Assembly: GCF_050947875.1 (NCBI RefSeq)
Contig: NC_134568.1
Location: 252,411,267 to 252,475,266 of the forward strand
Direction of reading: 5' to 3'
Length of the DNA: 64,000 nucleotides
DNA from: Dermacentor variabilis
Lineage: Eukaryota; Arthropoda; Arachnida; Ixodida; Ixodidae
The translations under genes and the position numbers were made by a program. The notes under the pieces are model-generated. The model ran no database searches, had not been told where the DNA came from, and saw only the letters and a list, made by a program, of their open reading frames with translations. Below, one piece after another: positions 1 to 12,118 of this stretch (within the stretch, counting starts at the first letter, position 1; every line of letters starts with the position of its first letter).

Positions 1-327
1 GTATAGAGCAGACGATCTCTTCCACATCGTTTCGGCTGCGGTCCAGATTATCGCTGCGCTTATCCGAGGCGACATGCGATTAACAATATATTACGCGGTT
101 CCCACGGCGTATTTTCTTGGGAAAGCGAGAATTCAAACTTAAGGTCGTCGCACACCTCTGAGATGTGGATGCGCTTGTAAACATGTTTCATGATGTTTCA
201 GTGTTGTATACGTAAAAAAAAAAAAGAAATAAAATAAAAAAGATTGGAAATTTCTTTCTTGACTATTCTGCCATATTCAATGCTAGTTTTACAGTCGCGG
301 ACAGACTAAAATGGACCACGGCGAAGG

Positions 328-716
328 CGGCTTCGGTAGGCTTTCTCCGATAAGCTCTGCTATCGCCGAATCTTAAACGAACAGATTTTAATACTATGCG
401 CCAGAAACAGAGATAATTCCATTAAACATGGTCGCCACCCTAACAAGGCCCCTTCAGTGCAACTGTCGCCTGGAACATGCTGGCGTAAGAACTGCCCGCC
501 AGCAAGCTCACGACACCGCCCAAGCAGTCTGCTAATAGCGAGCCGCCGGCGGTAGAGCATAGAGAAAGAAATTTCAACGTTGAATTTCTGTCTCTATGGG
601 TAGAGCATGAACGCACACGGTTTACACGGCGTCAAGCGCTCTACGTTCCAGTAAAAAGAAAAAAAATCCAAGATTCGATGATGGCAGTTATCATAGGAGA
701 AAGCCTACCGAAGCCG
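328..716. repeat. Fold-back sequence with perfect 21-bp inverted arms
   Basis: The 21 bases at 328-348 (starting CGGCTTCGGTAGG) recur exactly as the reverse complement at 696-716, so the 389-bp segment could fold back. Flanking bases are also partly matched. The interior holds a short palindrome around 568-590 and no coding sequence. It could be a non-autonomous DNA element or a relic of a local inverted duplication. No target duplication is evident. Confidence 0.5.
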
Positions 717-1225
717 CTTCATCTACTGCGAATAAACCCAGCAGTGCGAGATAGCATGGGTCGCGCACTGTCATTCCAACAACCTATCGCGCACGGATAA
801 TTCCGAGTCTAGCAGACGAGACGCCGCAACGATCCTCTGTGTACGCGGTATCGTGGTCACGCGACAGAAAAAAAAAAAAAAAAAAAGTGTATAGGGCCTT
901 CAGCTTTAAGGTGGCCGCCGTCAGCTGCAGCTTGAGCTGGGCGCAGGGAACAATCGCACTCCCGACAACCCATTCCGGCAGCGCATCAGACGGCAGCATC
1001 TGGCGCTGCTAGTTGGCACTGGTCCGCGTTTTTGACCCGAAGCCGCGACTGCAAATCGCCGACAAAAACAAAAAAAAAAAGAAAACATCTGGTTTTGGTT
1101 CCTTCACATCGCGGTGGTTCGATGTCCTGCGGCCGTCCGTACTGCGCGACAGCGCCACAGAATAAAGAAACAGCGCCAAGTGGTGAACTACTGGCGATTC
1201 ACGCGCCCATTCGTCCCGACCATAC

Positions 1226-1296
1226 CTAGAGGGAAATCTGGCGCTGCGATCGTTCAACCATCATGCGAATGATGGGAAGTACAGGCTTCGGATTGG
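1226..1296 (+). repeat. Dispersed repeat, copy 1
   Basis: This stretch (CTAGAGGGAAATCTGGCGCT through GATGGGAAGTACAGGCTTCG) matches, in opposite orientation and with a length difference in the middle, the sequence at 2428-2530. The two copies share the same end motifs, so they belong to one interspersed family of unknown class. Confidence 0.5.
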
Positions 1297-2427
1297 CATT
1301 CTATTGACTGGCGAACTAGTCTACAAGTATTTTTTGGCAGTTTTGGTTTCGCTCCAAGCGCAATTGCTATAACCTGCAGTGGGACACTGCAACGCAAAGC
1401 TCTCTGCCTTTGTTATGTTGCTCGAAGTGGCGATACCGCGCTGGGCCAGCGACTGGGACGATGTTTGTGTCGCGGTGTGGTGTCGAAGCCCTGAAGAGAA
1501 AGCGACGCCATCGTAAACGTTGAAAGAACATGTTTTGAGCGTTTGGACCTTGGTTTTTTAAGTGTGTTAGGTTGGTGCTGTAGCGTTACGTGCTTTATGA
1601 AACTTCAGAATAGGAAAAAGAAGGCACTACTGATACAAGACATATACAGTTGTACTTCTGGTGGCTTGACAATCAAATTTTATTGAGGGCTTCATTATGC
1701 ATTGCTCGTTTATGTGCTCATTGAAATGCGTGTTTTAGGACTTTGAGAACACAAACTTACTTGTGGTAGGAAAGGTTGCTGCTTCCTGGCTGTAGTCTAG
1801 TGTCGCAAAATGGGTAAGTGCAAAGCTGTGCCATAACGCTTCGGAAGCGGTACGTCAATGTAAAATATGACGACGAAATACTCGTAGGAGGCCACTAGCG
1901 TCCTAGCTAGCACTGCATCAGATTTGCTTAAAAGTACTTGAAGACATTCAGCAATCGTGACAGCCGACGCAGCTTTTCGAAAGAGTGAGAGAGTTCGCAA
2001 GTCTGCGAGTCTGCGAGAAAAGTCTCGCGTTTGCAACGAGCAGGCGTCGTAGCAGACGACACTTGTCGCATTCCGCTCAAGGGCGCAACGCTTTGTCACA
2101 ATACAACATTTTTATTTCCAGAAATACTTATTGAGTATTTTTATATAAGTACATGCACGGTTGTTTTGCTGTTGCAAAAATGAATAAATAATTATTCTTT
2201 GGCGTTAAATTGGGAACAGAATCACACAAGTATGCATACCCTGGAGTGTCCTGCTGACAAACCATAGTAAGCCATGCTTCCATCTCAAAGTCATACAAAG
2301 TTTATGTAGCGTGTTGTACATTATATAACATACTGCAGAAATAAAATTAGATCTTACGCTATAATACTTGAGTATAGCTTTGTTTACTGCGCCACAAGCA
2401 AACGCCACTAGTCTAACGACGGAAGTA

Positions 2428-2530
2428 AATCCGAAGTCTGTACTTCCCATCATTCCCATGTAGGTTGAGGCAACGCTCATGAGATGCTCATGAGAACCCC
2501 CGTAGACACTAGCGCCACATTTCCCTCTAG
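2428..2530 (-). repeat. Dispersed repeat, copy 2 (inverted)
   Basis: Read on the minus strand this copy begins CTAGAGGGAAATGTGGCGCT and ends GATGGGAAGTACAGACTTCG. Those are the same ends as the copy at 1226-1296, with about 30 more bases between them. Confidence 0.5.
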
Positions 2531-2932
2531 GGTATTTACTTAGAAACTCTATGCTAATAACCGTACGGCACAGTGCAATGTCGAAACGTGTAGAGCTAGA
2601 ATCCCACCGGGGTTCTCTGGCCCTACTTTGAGTGTTGACAGCCGACCAGCCATTGACAACACGCATGGTTGGCGCACATAAGGATGGTTTTGCTAGTGGG
2701 GTTTAGTTTTGCCCAGTTGTACAGGTTGTTGCTTTCTAATTCCAGCGCGCTATCGTTTTTTTTTTATTGGACACTGGCTCTTTGTGGTATCCTAGTGGTG
2801 GCTATGTTTAAGAATAGGTAATAGTTTTATCTTTAAATGGAGTAATGATGTTACGTTGTCAACTGTAGTATAAGTACCATTACGGTCTGCACTTTCAGGT
2901 CAAGTTGATACTGGTCCTGGAATAGCGGTTCG

Positions 2933-3328
2933 ATGTACGACACTGAAGACGACGACACGCATTTGTGTCTTAAGTGCAGCGCAACCATCTCCGGTCTAAA
3001 AAACTACATCGCGCATCGCAAGCAGCACTGTTACAAAATTGTGCGTAATGACAGTGCACTTACATCCGTGGCGTCACCAACAACCGAACATCCATATGAG
3101 CCGTCATCACTGCGGGCGGACGATTTTTTTTCTTCACTTGAGCTTCAAAGCATCCAAGCTGTCATTCCAACTACTGCCACAAAAGTAGACCACACAGATT
3201 ACGACTTGGAAGACGGTGAAGACAGCGACAATGACCTTTACCCACCGACGTCGCACACGGGCGGCAAGTGGAAACCTGGCTGGGGGCCGACCGCTCGTTC
3301 CGACTGGAAGGCGGTGCCTCAACACGGG
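2933..3328 (+). CDS. C2H2 zinc-finger protein, coding exon 1
   Basis: This is the first coding exon of a multi-finger nuclear protein, presumably a DNA-binding transcription regulator. A splice acceptor (ACTTTCAG, ending 2898) precedes a true ATG at 2933, so at least one 5' untranslated exon lies further upstream. The exon encodes 132 residues in phase 0. They start MYDTEDDD, then an atypical finger CLKC...HRKQHC (residues 14-34), then acidic linker sequence containing DDFFSSLELQS and HTGGKWKPG. It ends at a consensus donor GTGAGT (3329). Exon 2 continues in the same frame. I recognise the general type but cannot name the orthologue. The intron of about 135 or 210 bases depends on which acceptor is used. 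Confidence 0.85.
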
Positions 3329-3463
3329 GTGAGTTAGAAGTGGAGCTGCGTAGTGTTTGAGACATAAAGTAACTGGCAAACCATTTTTTAAGAAGTGCTA
3401 CGGTGGATTTACTCTTTTCTAAAATCCTAAGTAAATCGGCAGTCTAGTTCGGTTGTGTTTCAG

Positions 3464-5440
3464 GCTAACGTAATACAGAAGTGCAGTGCACCTATGATTA
3501 TGTGCTTACGCTTACATTTTGGGTATGCCTGCATGCAGGAGCTCCCATCACAAGCTACAAAGGAACCTGCTGCCATTCCGGAAGGATTCATTTGTATCCC
3601 ATGCAACAGACACTATCGCAATAAGTTTACATTATTAAGACACAAAGAAACTTTGTACCATCTCAAGCGAAGTGGTGGCATTACAACAGCTAGAGTAAAA
3701 TCCAGCCAACGATGTGCAGTACCCTCGATAGCACCAATTCAGGAGAAAGGCCAGGAATGCACGAAGACAGACAAAGTATGCAAGGTCCGTGACATAGCAA
3801 AGCGACGCCGCAAGTGCCCTTCTGACTGTCCCATAAGTAAGCAGCAACGCAACAAGCACATTGCTGTTTCTACAACTCGGCCATCTTCTGCAAACCAGTG
3901 TATTGGCGGTAATGGTGCAGAAGTTCAGCTGGATAAGTCACCGGTGCCAGACAGGCATTCTAATGTAGTTATGAATTCTCAGCATGCTGCTTCAAGACAT
4001 GCCAAACAAACCATTCAGGGCACTCTTAAACCGAGCACTACACCAGTGCAAAGTCAACAACCAGCACTGCATTGTGTTGCATGTAAAACCCAGTTTCTAA
4101 CTACTTGTGAATTCAGGCTTCATGAACGTCACTGCACAATTTCGAGGCAAGCAAGCAAGCAGTTCCTGTATGGAAGCTCGACCGCATCTAAGACATCTAA
4201 AGCAACTGCTGCTTCTAATGAGCTTGGAGCCATGGAGGGAGCCACAAATGTGCCGAAGCAGCGCAAAATCGCACCACGACTCTTTTGTCCACATTGCCAG
4301 AAGCTAATCAGCAAGCCCTACATGAAATTGCACATGCACGTACACACTGGTGAAAAGCCCTTTGCATGTCATATGTGTGATCAACATTTTGCCCATCGCA
4401 GTACTCTGAACATTCACATTAAGCACCACTTAGGACTTCGGAAATTCCACTGTACCCACTGTCACTTTCAGGCTGTGCGTCGCAGCATGCTGCGTCGGCA
4501 TGAGCTTGCTGTTCACCGGTGCAAGGCTGGCTCGCAGCCCCCTTCTCCTGCAGCCAACACCCCTGTGTTGCAACAGGACTTCATTGGACAGTGTCACAGT
4601 GTCCCTAATCAGAAGTGTGCCCAGAAAAGTGCAGTGTCAGTTTGCAGAAGAAAGCGCCCATTGAACCCAAAACTCCAGTTTATTTGCGGTAGTTGCCATC
4701 GAAGTAACAGGAAGGGCCAGTTGCCTCCAAGTCATCGGAGACAGCACATGGGTGAACAGCATTTTCAGTGCTCCCATTGTGACTACAAGTCTTCACGCAG
4801 GGGCCATGTGCAGCGGCACAGCCGCATTCACTTTGGCCTCAAACCCTACAGCTGTCCTTACTGCAGCTATCGCTGCAGCAATCAAGAAAACATGCGTAAA
4901 CATATCCTTAACACTAAAAAACATGGTGGAAAGAAAATGTACCCATGTAGGCAGTGCAGTTTTGCCTGCAATGAATTCAGTGTTTACAAAAAACATGTTT
5001 CAGACAAGCATTCAAAGGTTGTGATGGCAAGTAGTACTGGTGATTTACCTGCTACTCCTAATGGTGTAACAGCTGAAAGTGCTTCACTGCCAGAGGGCAG
5101 CACTGAAATTGCCAAGGCACCATCCGATGACAAGCAAATGACGGAGGCTTGCACCGACTTGCCAGAGCCAGCAGTTTTCCTGACCATTTCAGGCTTGAGC
5201 GAGCCTGACCTCGAGAACACATCTATGGCACAGGCACTGCCTATCCTAAATGAATCTGAAAGTGGCCTTGCTTGTTCCGAGAGTGATGTACTTGCTGAGT
5301 CGAGCAATGGTGTATTATTGCCAACTGGCCTGGACACTGAATTCAGTGACCAGCTCAATGCACAACTAAATGATCAAGTGACTTTTTCCACACTGGATAC
5401 TACAGATATTGTGTACACAACTTGTTTGAATTCTTCATAA
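3464..5440 (+). CDS. C2H2 zinc-finger protein, coding exon 2
   Basis: This is the main exon of the zinc-finger gene, open from the acceptor to the TAA at 5438-5440. It carries about nine C2H2-type fingers: FICIPC..., LHCVAC... (ends H-ERHC, possibly C2HC), LFCPHC..., FACHMC..., FHCTHC..., FICGSC..., FQCSHC..., YSCPYC... and YPCRQC.... An HTGEKP linker follows the third. The last 140 or so residues are acidic and finger-free (ESASLPEGS, TISGLSEPD), as in an activation or interaction tail. Two acceptors fit phase 0: GTTTCAG ending 3463 (better pyrimidine tract) and CATGCAG ending 3538. The second would drop 25 residues that look non-conserved. The last six fingers are split into two blocks by low-complexity linkers. 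Confidence 0.85.
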   Translation, partial: ANVIQKCSAPMIMCLRLHFGYACMQELPSQATKEPAAIPEGFICIPCNRHYRNKFTLLRHKETLYHLKRSGGITTARVKSSQRCAVPSIAPIQEKGQECTKTDKVCKVRDIAKRRRKCPSDCPISKQQRNKHIAVSTTRPSSANQCIGGNGAEVQLDKSPVPDRHSNVVMNSQHAASRHAKQTIQGTLKPSTTPVQSQQPALHCVACKTQFLTTCEFRLHERHCTISRQASKQFLYGSSTASKTSKATAASNELGAMEGATNVPKQRKIAPRLFCPHCQKLISKPYMKLHMHVHTGEKPFACHMCDQHFAHRSTLNIHIKHHLGLRKFHCTHCHFQAVRRSMLRRHELAVHRCKAGSQPPSPAANTPVLQQDFIGQCHSVPNQKCAQKSAVSVCRRKRPLNPKLQFICGSCHRSNRKGQLPPSHRRQHMGEQHFQCSHCDYKSSRRGHVQRHSRIHFGLKPYSCPYCSYRCSNQENMRKHILNTKKHGGKKMYPCRQCSFACNEFSVYKKHVSDKHSKVVMASSTGDLPATPNGVTAESASLPEGSTEIAKAPSDDKQMTEACTDLPEPAVFLTISGLSEPDLENTSMAQALPILNESESGLACSESDVLAESSNGVLLPTGLDTEFSDQLNAQLNDQVTFSTLDTTDIVYTTCLNSS

Positions 5441-7236
5441 TCTCCCACTTGTTGTCTTGTTTGTGCATGACTTTTAGCTCAAAAATTAGCTTTTTGTTAA
5501 TTGCACATCTGATAAGTGCCAGAGCAGCATAAGCATGTGGGCAGCATTTGATGCTCAGTCTGCACTTGTAATAGTAGCCCACACAATGTTCTATTTCATT
5601 TCACACATGTATGGATGACATATGAAATTCTAGATTTCCTTGGCTTCGGAATTCACAAAATCCTTTGGTCACCTTTGCTATTCTTATGGCTAGCCTTACT
5701 TTACATGTGTACAAAACTTCTGAGGTTGCTGAGATCAATTGGAAAACTGTGCATACACTGCTCCATTCCTACTGTAAGCCAAGCAGGCAATTCAGCATAA
5801 TAAACGCTGGTCCACTCTAGGTAGTCTCTGGAAAATAAATAACTGGCTTTTTCTTATGTGAACAGTGTGTATCTTGAAATCCGAAAAAAGAAAGAAATGT
5901 GGCTGGTAGTTCTTTTAATTCTTTGGGTAACAGACAAGGTGAGCATCATCCGAAAGAAGTTGCTGCAACTGTCCTTAGTGTGGAGACCATGCCAATGCAA
6001 AAGTGATCAGGCCAAACGTTTCTAATAGATGTTTGTTATACTACATGCACTAAAAAGAAGTACAGTGAGAAATCACTTTTCTGATGTATAATGCTATTAA
6101 TAAACCCTGAAAAACAAAAACCATGCAGTAGGAGAGGTACTTCTGACATGCAGAGAAGTAGCTGGTCCCTACAGTTCAAAAACAAGTGTGACTCGCCAAT
6201 TATACAGAAAAGATTCACTTCAGTTCTAATGTCATATTTTTGTACGAAAGCTCCCACTTTTCAATCTCGTCATGCTTCTGGTGCAACAAATACATGAGTG
6301 CAAAACATGCGCAGCCCTTCTTGCTGAACTTACGGACTAGTCAAACATGTTTTAATGATAACACTTCAAGCTGATGCTGGTGAACGGAAAAAAATTACTT
6401 GGCATGTCATTACAGGAGATCAAGGTGCAGCAGACAATACTTTGATCCAAGTGAAAGCCTTATTTGATCATGTGCATTATGTTTAGTCTTGTACATTGTT
6501 GTCGAAACATACAATAAATGTGAACCACTTTGGGCACAAATGTCTGTTCAACGTTGGAGAAACATAAACGCAAAACAATGCTTGTATTTGAGTATATGTC
6601 AAAGTTAAAGGCCTCAGTAATGAAATGCATAAATCAGAGGCAATAGTCGCATGTAACAGCATAATCCACTGTTTTTACTGCTGCTGCTGTCTAAAAAGCT
6701 GCGGCCCAAGCAGCTAAAAACACAATTTGCATAGTTCCTTTTGCTAAGTGCAATGTAGGCAGTGTTTGGTGAAATTACACTCCAAGAACTGAAATGAAAG
6801 TCATCGGGCTCTACAGTGGGTAGCGTTTGTTGACAAATATCATCGTAGTGTGGCAGCATGTGAAAAAATATCAATCACCTTAATCAATATGGCACAGTAA
6901 AGTAAGGGTTAGCATCGTAAATTAGGGGCATAATTTGTAGTAGTCTAGTTTTTCCTAATTTTCATTCTGTTTGCCTTTCGTGACCGACTCCCACAAAACA
7001 GTGCCCTCACTATTGCTGGGATCTACCACTCGGTGCGCTGGATGATATGAAAACATTTACACGAAAAAAAAATATTAAAAATCAGGATTTAGGAATGAAT
7101 TTTTACATCTGTAAACTTGTTACCAAAGTACAAAAAATTCCATGCCATTCCACTCTGCAAAGGTGGATGACCAGTGGAACTGTAAACATTGTGGTAAGAA
7201 AATTTGTGGTAAAGACTTTATTGGCATCACTCATTG
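5441..7236 (+). other. 3' untranslated region and downstream spacer of the zinc-finger gene
   Basis: AATAAA signals at 5799-5804 and 5834-5839 are the likely polyadenylation signals, with another at 6513-6518. The rest is AT-rich sequence with no recognisable gene, RNA or element on either strand. Confidence 0.5.
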
Positions 7237-7542
7237 TCACTTAGTAACGATGGTCACAATGGCTTTGGGGTTGCTATGATATATACTGATCGGCATGTTC
7301 GCAACTGCAAACACATTCTTTGATAATGTCAAATCAATGCACGTATGCTGCTGGCTGGTAGGTTGACTCGGGTCGGTGTGGCATCGCAAGCAATATGTCT
7401 GCAACATGAAACGCATAAACCGCTCCCTTTTTGGTCCCGGCACATCCACATTGAAATCACCGACAATGACCACAGGGGTACTGTTATAGTAGCTAACCCA
7501 CGCAAAGTGAGTAGCCATGAATCTTGCAGGGCTATGAGCCAT
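7237..7542 (-). pseudogene. LINE endonuclease (APE-type) relic
   Basis: The minus-strand frame is a fragment of an apurinic-like endonuclease domain from a non-LTR retrotransposon. It shows the metal and active-site signature VVIVGDFNVDV (around residue 24) and TCIDLTLSKN. At the C-terminal motif, which is normally S-D-H in this family, the sequence reads SNPKAI, so both the Asp and the His are replaced. It has no reverse transcriptase next to it. A T run (7548-7561) borders the start of the frame. Relic status is clear from its isolation and lost catalytic residues. The exact LINE clade is not resolved. Confidence 0.7.
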
Positions 7543-7561
7543 TGCATTTTTTTTTTTTTTT

Positions 7562-8343
7562 GCTTGCTTACGGGGATATGAGTGTTTATGGGGTATGAGC
7601 TATTAACGCTAATAGTTTTTGTGTGCGGTCACGAAAATTCTGTGGTACCCTAGCCATATACAGCTCCGCTGTAAAAATGAAGCAGCATGTCGTTTTACAG
7701 GTGGTCAAGATTTATTACTGTGATTTATAAATGAATGTGCCTTACAATACATCTTGTGCTGTTGGTGAAGCACGGGAACTGTATTCTGTGCCAACTTCCG
7801 ATAAATAATTGCCACTGGGATGTATGTCAGCAAAAGCTGGTTTCATAATTACAAAGTAAAAGCACCATACTTCTCTCATATTTACATAATTTTTTTCTCA
7901 AATTGGAAAAAAAAAGCTTTGTTCTAGACTTCATGCTGTTTATTGTTGTTATAGTAATGTTGCCAACTGGCTCACTGGGACATACCTACAGGAGATTTTC
8001 TGATCTGCAAAAGTTTCACTCTTAAAAAAGTGGGACATTTGTCATTTTTGAATTTCTTTCAACTCCATTTTTGCCTTTAGTGTTCCTTTAATGTCTCTTG
8101 GCTCAGTAGCTGTTGTCTACACAGTACACCATTGTGCACATATGTTCATGCAGGTGAACATTTGTAAATGATCAAAATTTGCACATGGGCTCTGTACTTC
8201 ATGTTATTGAAGCTGGCAGCATTGAATTTCGATCATGTCCTCATGTACACACCCTGGAAGTTTTTAATATAAGTGTGTATGATCACCAGAGCAGCAAGCT
8301 TTTCTGACGTTGCGGCCAATGTTTAGCTGAAAGTGGTTCACCA
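7562..8343. other. Non-coding spacer
   Basis: AT-rich sequence without supported genes. The stretch around 8000-8100, rich in A/T with CTTTAGTGTTCCTTTAATG, has the look of a repeat end, but no second copy was found in this window. Confidence 0.3.
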
Positions 8344-9475
8344 TTTATTTATTTATTTATTTATTTATTTGAATACTTTCAGGGCCCAAAAGGCATTACA
8401 GAGGGGGTGGGTACACTGTGTTTATGCAATTGTAATAACAGAAACAACATTGTTATGTATGAAATAAGATAGAAAACTAATATAATGAACTGAGCAAGTT
8501 ATTCTAACAGAGGTCATTAATAGAGGCCTTCAATGACAATACCGTAAGCAACACTATTGCACATGGGTAACAGGAAACGGAATTAACAAATAGCAGCACA
8601 GGTTAATCTGAGAAGTGTTCATCGACGGCGGCCTTGAATAACTGCATCTTCAATGCTGGTGATGGTGCTGGGAAGGTGGTTTCATTCTGAACTAGACTTG
8701 GGTATAAATGAATCCTGAAACAGGTTAGTATGGCAAAAAGGGATGGCGACCTTATGCTGGTGATTAGTGCGGGATGACAAATACGATGGTTGCGATAAAA
8801 GTTTGCATTTCAATGACTGGTTCATGAAAAAAATTTTATGGGACACACAAAGACGTCACATTTTTCTTCTTAAAACAAGTTAGGAAGCTCAAGATTACAC
8901 TTCATCAGTGAAACACTGGCAGTACGGGAATAGTTTGATAAGATAAGGCGAGCTGAACGATTCTGAATAGATTCTATTGCGTCTGCAAGGTTATGTATGC
9001 CCGGATCCCAGACAGCAGACGCATACTCGAGTTTAGATTTAATCTGCGTTTGATATAGTAATAACTTTAAATGGCTTGGTGCTTCAGAAAAATTGCGGCG
9101 TAGGTATCCTAGTGCACGATTAGCATTGTTAATGATATAATTAGAGTATGCCATGAGAGGTCACTCGTTATGTGCACACCAAGATACTTATAGGAGGCTA
9201 CATGCTCTAGTAATGTGCCATCAATTTTATAAGTAACGAATTCAGTGGGGTTAGAATGGCGACAGAATGTCATACTCTTACATTTATTAGTATTGAGAGT
9301 CGTGAACCATTTGCTACACAAGTTAGAAATACTGTCCAAGTCAGACTGGAGGAAAGAGTAGTCAGATTCGTTAGTTATTTCACGGTAAACAACACAGTCA
9401 GCAAACAATTCTATATTGGGAGTAACTGTGTCGGGAAAGTCATTTATATAAGGAAAATTATATTAGGAAACCATT
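8344..9475 (-). pseudogene. Non-LTR (CR1/Jockey-like) LINE relic, copy 1
   Basis: This is a 5'-truncated LINE on the minus strand. Its 3' end is the (AAAT)n tail, seen on + as TTTA repeats at 8344-8371. Coding sequence survives in two adjoining frames: around 9460-9170, the end of the RT palm (YINDFPDTVTPNIE, LFADCVVYREI, thumb motif YKYLGVHIT), and around 9154-8870 the region NRALGYLRRNF...LEYASAVWDP...IQNRSARLI. The catalytic F-A-D-D box reads FADC, one Asp short. The element cannot code for an active protein. A relative of the same family lies on + at 12119-13565. Confidence 0.75.
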
Positions 9476-11224
9476 GCACTTCCATTTGTTAAAGCTTTGT
9501 CCAGTAGGCAGCAACCTAGGTGCCTATCAGCCACAAGGTACACTGCATATAGCAATAAAAAAGAAAGCTTGTGTGCAGCCTTAGCATTTAGCCCAGAATT
9601 GAAATGTACACTGCAATGGTTGCATGATGGAGTACAAGCTGCATTTTACAACTGAGGAAGTGTGTGTTGGATGCAAGTAAATCTGTTTTACAACTGCCAT
9701 GAACTTCTGCGGTTAACCTTACTTAAATGGCTCCTTTTTACTCGTCACTACAACCATTGACCTAGCACTTTGCGTTGTTTTTAATAAAATGTTATGATTT
9801 CACAAATGTGCAATAACTGGCACAAAACAAGACAAAGTACATAAATATAAGTTAAAGCCAAAAATTTAGTCAAACGTGCACTTACACTAGCATGCTACAC
9901 CTGCTTTCTGACCCTCCACAGTCCAATATAGTTACCTTAAGCTCGCAGAGGCATTCAAGGCCAACTGCAGTGGTACTTCAATTTTGCTAAATTGCTTATA
10001 AACGAGTAGTGCTACATACTGTGGAAGCAATTGGCAAAGCTGCTGGGCTGATAGTTGAATAATTCTCTTATTGACATTCTTTAAATCGCCCCTGGTGGTT
10101 AGGGGATGCGACGCAAATCTCAGCACATCACCTCTGAGAGTTCTTCTCCGCAGGTACCACTTAATCTAGGAGGTCATGCCGAGGAGCTGCACTGGTCCTC
10201 AGCATTCTATGTTCTGTGTCGTTTCCATCAAAAGCTTATGATGGCCTTCTTTCTTTCTGATTTGAGTATCAAAAACATCTGCTTTCGCAAGCTTTTCATT
10301 ATGCATCCATTCGTCTTATAAACGCAAAATTTTGCACGGATGCTCCTCTATATTTACACTACCTCAAACTATGCTTTTTTACGTGGTCTGAAATTTCGTT
10401 GCAGTTGGGCTTTATGAAGAAGCGCAACTGTTGGTCCAGCAGTAAATGGCAAGCCGTATGGTCATACTTAGCACATGTACATGGAGAAATTTATAGAGCG
10501 ATTTTGAATTAACATGACTGAATTATCATTACGATGAAGCATTGCCTCCATCCCAAGAACAGCAAGGTCACACTCGTGCACTCAAAGTTTAATTGCTTGC
10601 TAGCTGTGCGAATTGTACCTCTTGTACGAAACACTCTCTCTCAAGGGTGTGGAAAGTTCATGCCACTTCACCAGCTGGAGAGGGTTAAGGCAGAAATGTA
10701 GATCACAAGAATGCAGAGAAGGAATCTGCAAATTAATTGGCTGCTAGAAGTATGCATGTTGACTTCTAGACTTTGCAGGTGTATTAGATGTCACCTACTA
10801 TATTCACACTGCATAATTTTTGTACATACAGTAGAGGATGGGATAATGTGATTTCGATTTGGTTGCCAAGGCTGTGATTGCAGCATGTGAAGTAAACAAG
10901 CTGCTCCTTGGTGCATAATACCACTCCACTCTTTTTAACAGGCATAAGAAATGTTTGAATGTTTATTAATACAAATACCCTCTTTGCGTGCCAATGTCAA
11001 ACCAGAGATAGATTTAATTTACAGGAAATGTTGAGAAGTTGGCCTGAGCTGATGGACTCCAGTCTGCTGTGAAAGAACGAATGGGAGTGAAGGTATAGTG
11101 ATGAATGACAATGACGAAAAGGGAGCGAGTGAATGTTAACTACATAACACAAAAGGCCACTCGTCCAGGCTCATGGCATGCAACGAACTCCAACAATGCT
11201 TTCATTGCTTGCCCGACAGTTATA
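9476..11224. other. Non-coding spacer
   Basis: No gene, RNA or element could be supported here. It has ordinary AT-rich composition with scattered short frames that have no recognisable motif. Confidence 0.3.
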
Positions 11225-11450
11225 GGATCAGGCTATGCATGGGCTGAGAACAATGCCCCCTGACAGTGGTTGCCTGCCGATGCTGCCTAGGAAACTGTCC
11301 ATCGTCCATCTCTCTGGCATAAATGCTGTGCAAACACATGACGTGTTCCATTGTTTCACACATCTTGCAGTGTTCACGGTCGGGGCTATTTGATCAACCG
11401 ATGAGATAAGCATAGCGACAGGTGGAAGTAATGCCTAGACGAATCCTGTG
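11225..11450 (-). pseudogene. LINE C-terminal relic
   Basis: On the minus strand a short frame near 11370-11295 reads DREHCKMCETMEHVMC followed by LHSIYAREM. This C-x2-C...H-x3-C pattern with E-T-x-E-H is typical of the C-terminal end of I/R1-like LINE proteins. Everything upstream is missing or decayed. A similar C-terminal relic lies at 54060-54330. Confidence 0.45.
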
Positions 11451-12118
11451 TAGCAAAGATGCTTTGATACATGTAACCTTCAGTGGCATATGGAATTTTC
11501 TACGTGGATCAAATACATGCAGGCGTCTGTGGATGTTGACAGCATGAGCTTTCTATGTCATTGTAAAGTCCTGCATGGTTGACTTGATCATTGAGTTGGG
11601 TCACGAGTAGGCAATCTGCATTTTGTCAGAGGTAGAGAAGGCTGATCTTGCCTCGCTGTCGGCGAGTTAATTGTCAACCAAGACACAGCGAGCAAGTGCG
11701 CATTAAAACGTGAAGGTGTGGCGACTTCGCTGGGCACTGTTGTGAAGCTCTGCGGTTTGTAGCATGAGGATGTAGTGCTTTCTTCAAAAAGCACTCTGCT
11801 ACCAGCAATGCTGATTTGGCATCATGGAACACTTCCCAGTTCCAAGTTATGTCATAGCAACATTTCAGTATGGTCCTTGGAATTTTTCTCACTACATTGG
11901 GCCCTTCTATGGCTTATAAGCATACCATTTATTTATTTTAGCTACACAGAATTTAAAAAAATATGCCTGTGGCAGATAGCACCATTCTAATCCTTGAACT
12001 GGATTGCTGGAAGAGGTGGACATTATTCGTGTAACAAATAAACATGCATAATTGTAAAAAAAAAGAAAATCACTAATTATGTTTTTGGCTAATTATGGCA
12101 TATTGATAGGCTGACAGC
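11451..12118. other. Non-coding spacer
   Basis: No supported gene. It may include further decayed sequence of the neighbouring LINE relics, but no motif is readable. Confidence 0.25.

Larger units (their letters stand above)
1..2932. other. Non-coding upstream region of the zinc-finger gene
   Basis: No open frame here resembles a protein I know. The region holds A-rich runs (near 211-240, 868-886 and 1070-1080), a 21-bp inverted repeat (328-348 and 696-716) and two inverted copies of a dispersed repeat (1226-1296 and 2428-2530). The promoter and 5' untranslated exon(s) of the zinc-finger gene should lie in the right half, because a good splice acceptor ends at 2898, 34 bases before its ATG. 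The 100-codon minus-strand frame at 1797-2099 shows no recognisable domain. Confidence 0.5.

Noticed and set aside
1797..2099. 100-codon minus-strand frame upstream of the zinc-finger gene
   Set aside because: No recognisable domain; it contains a short CTGCGAGT-type tandem repeat that keeps frames open.
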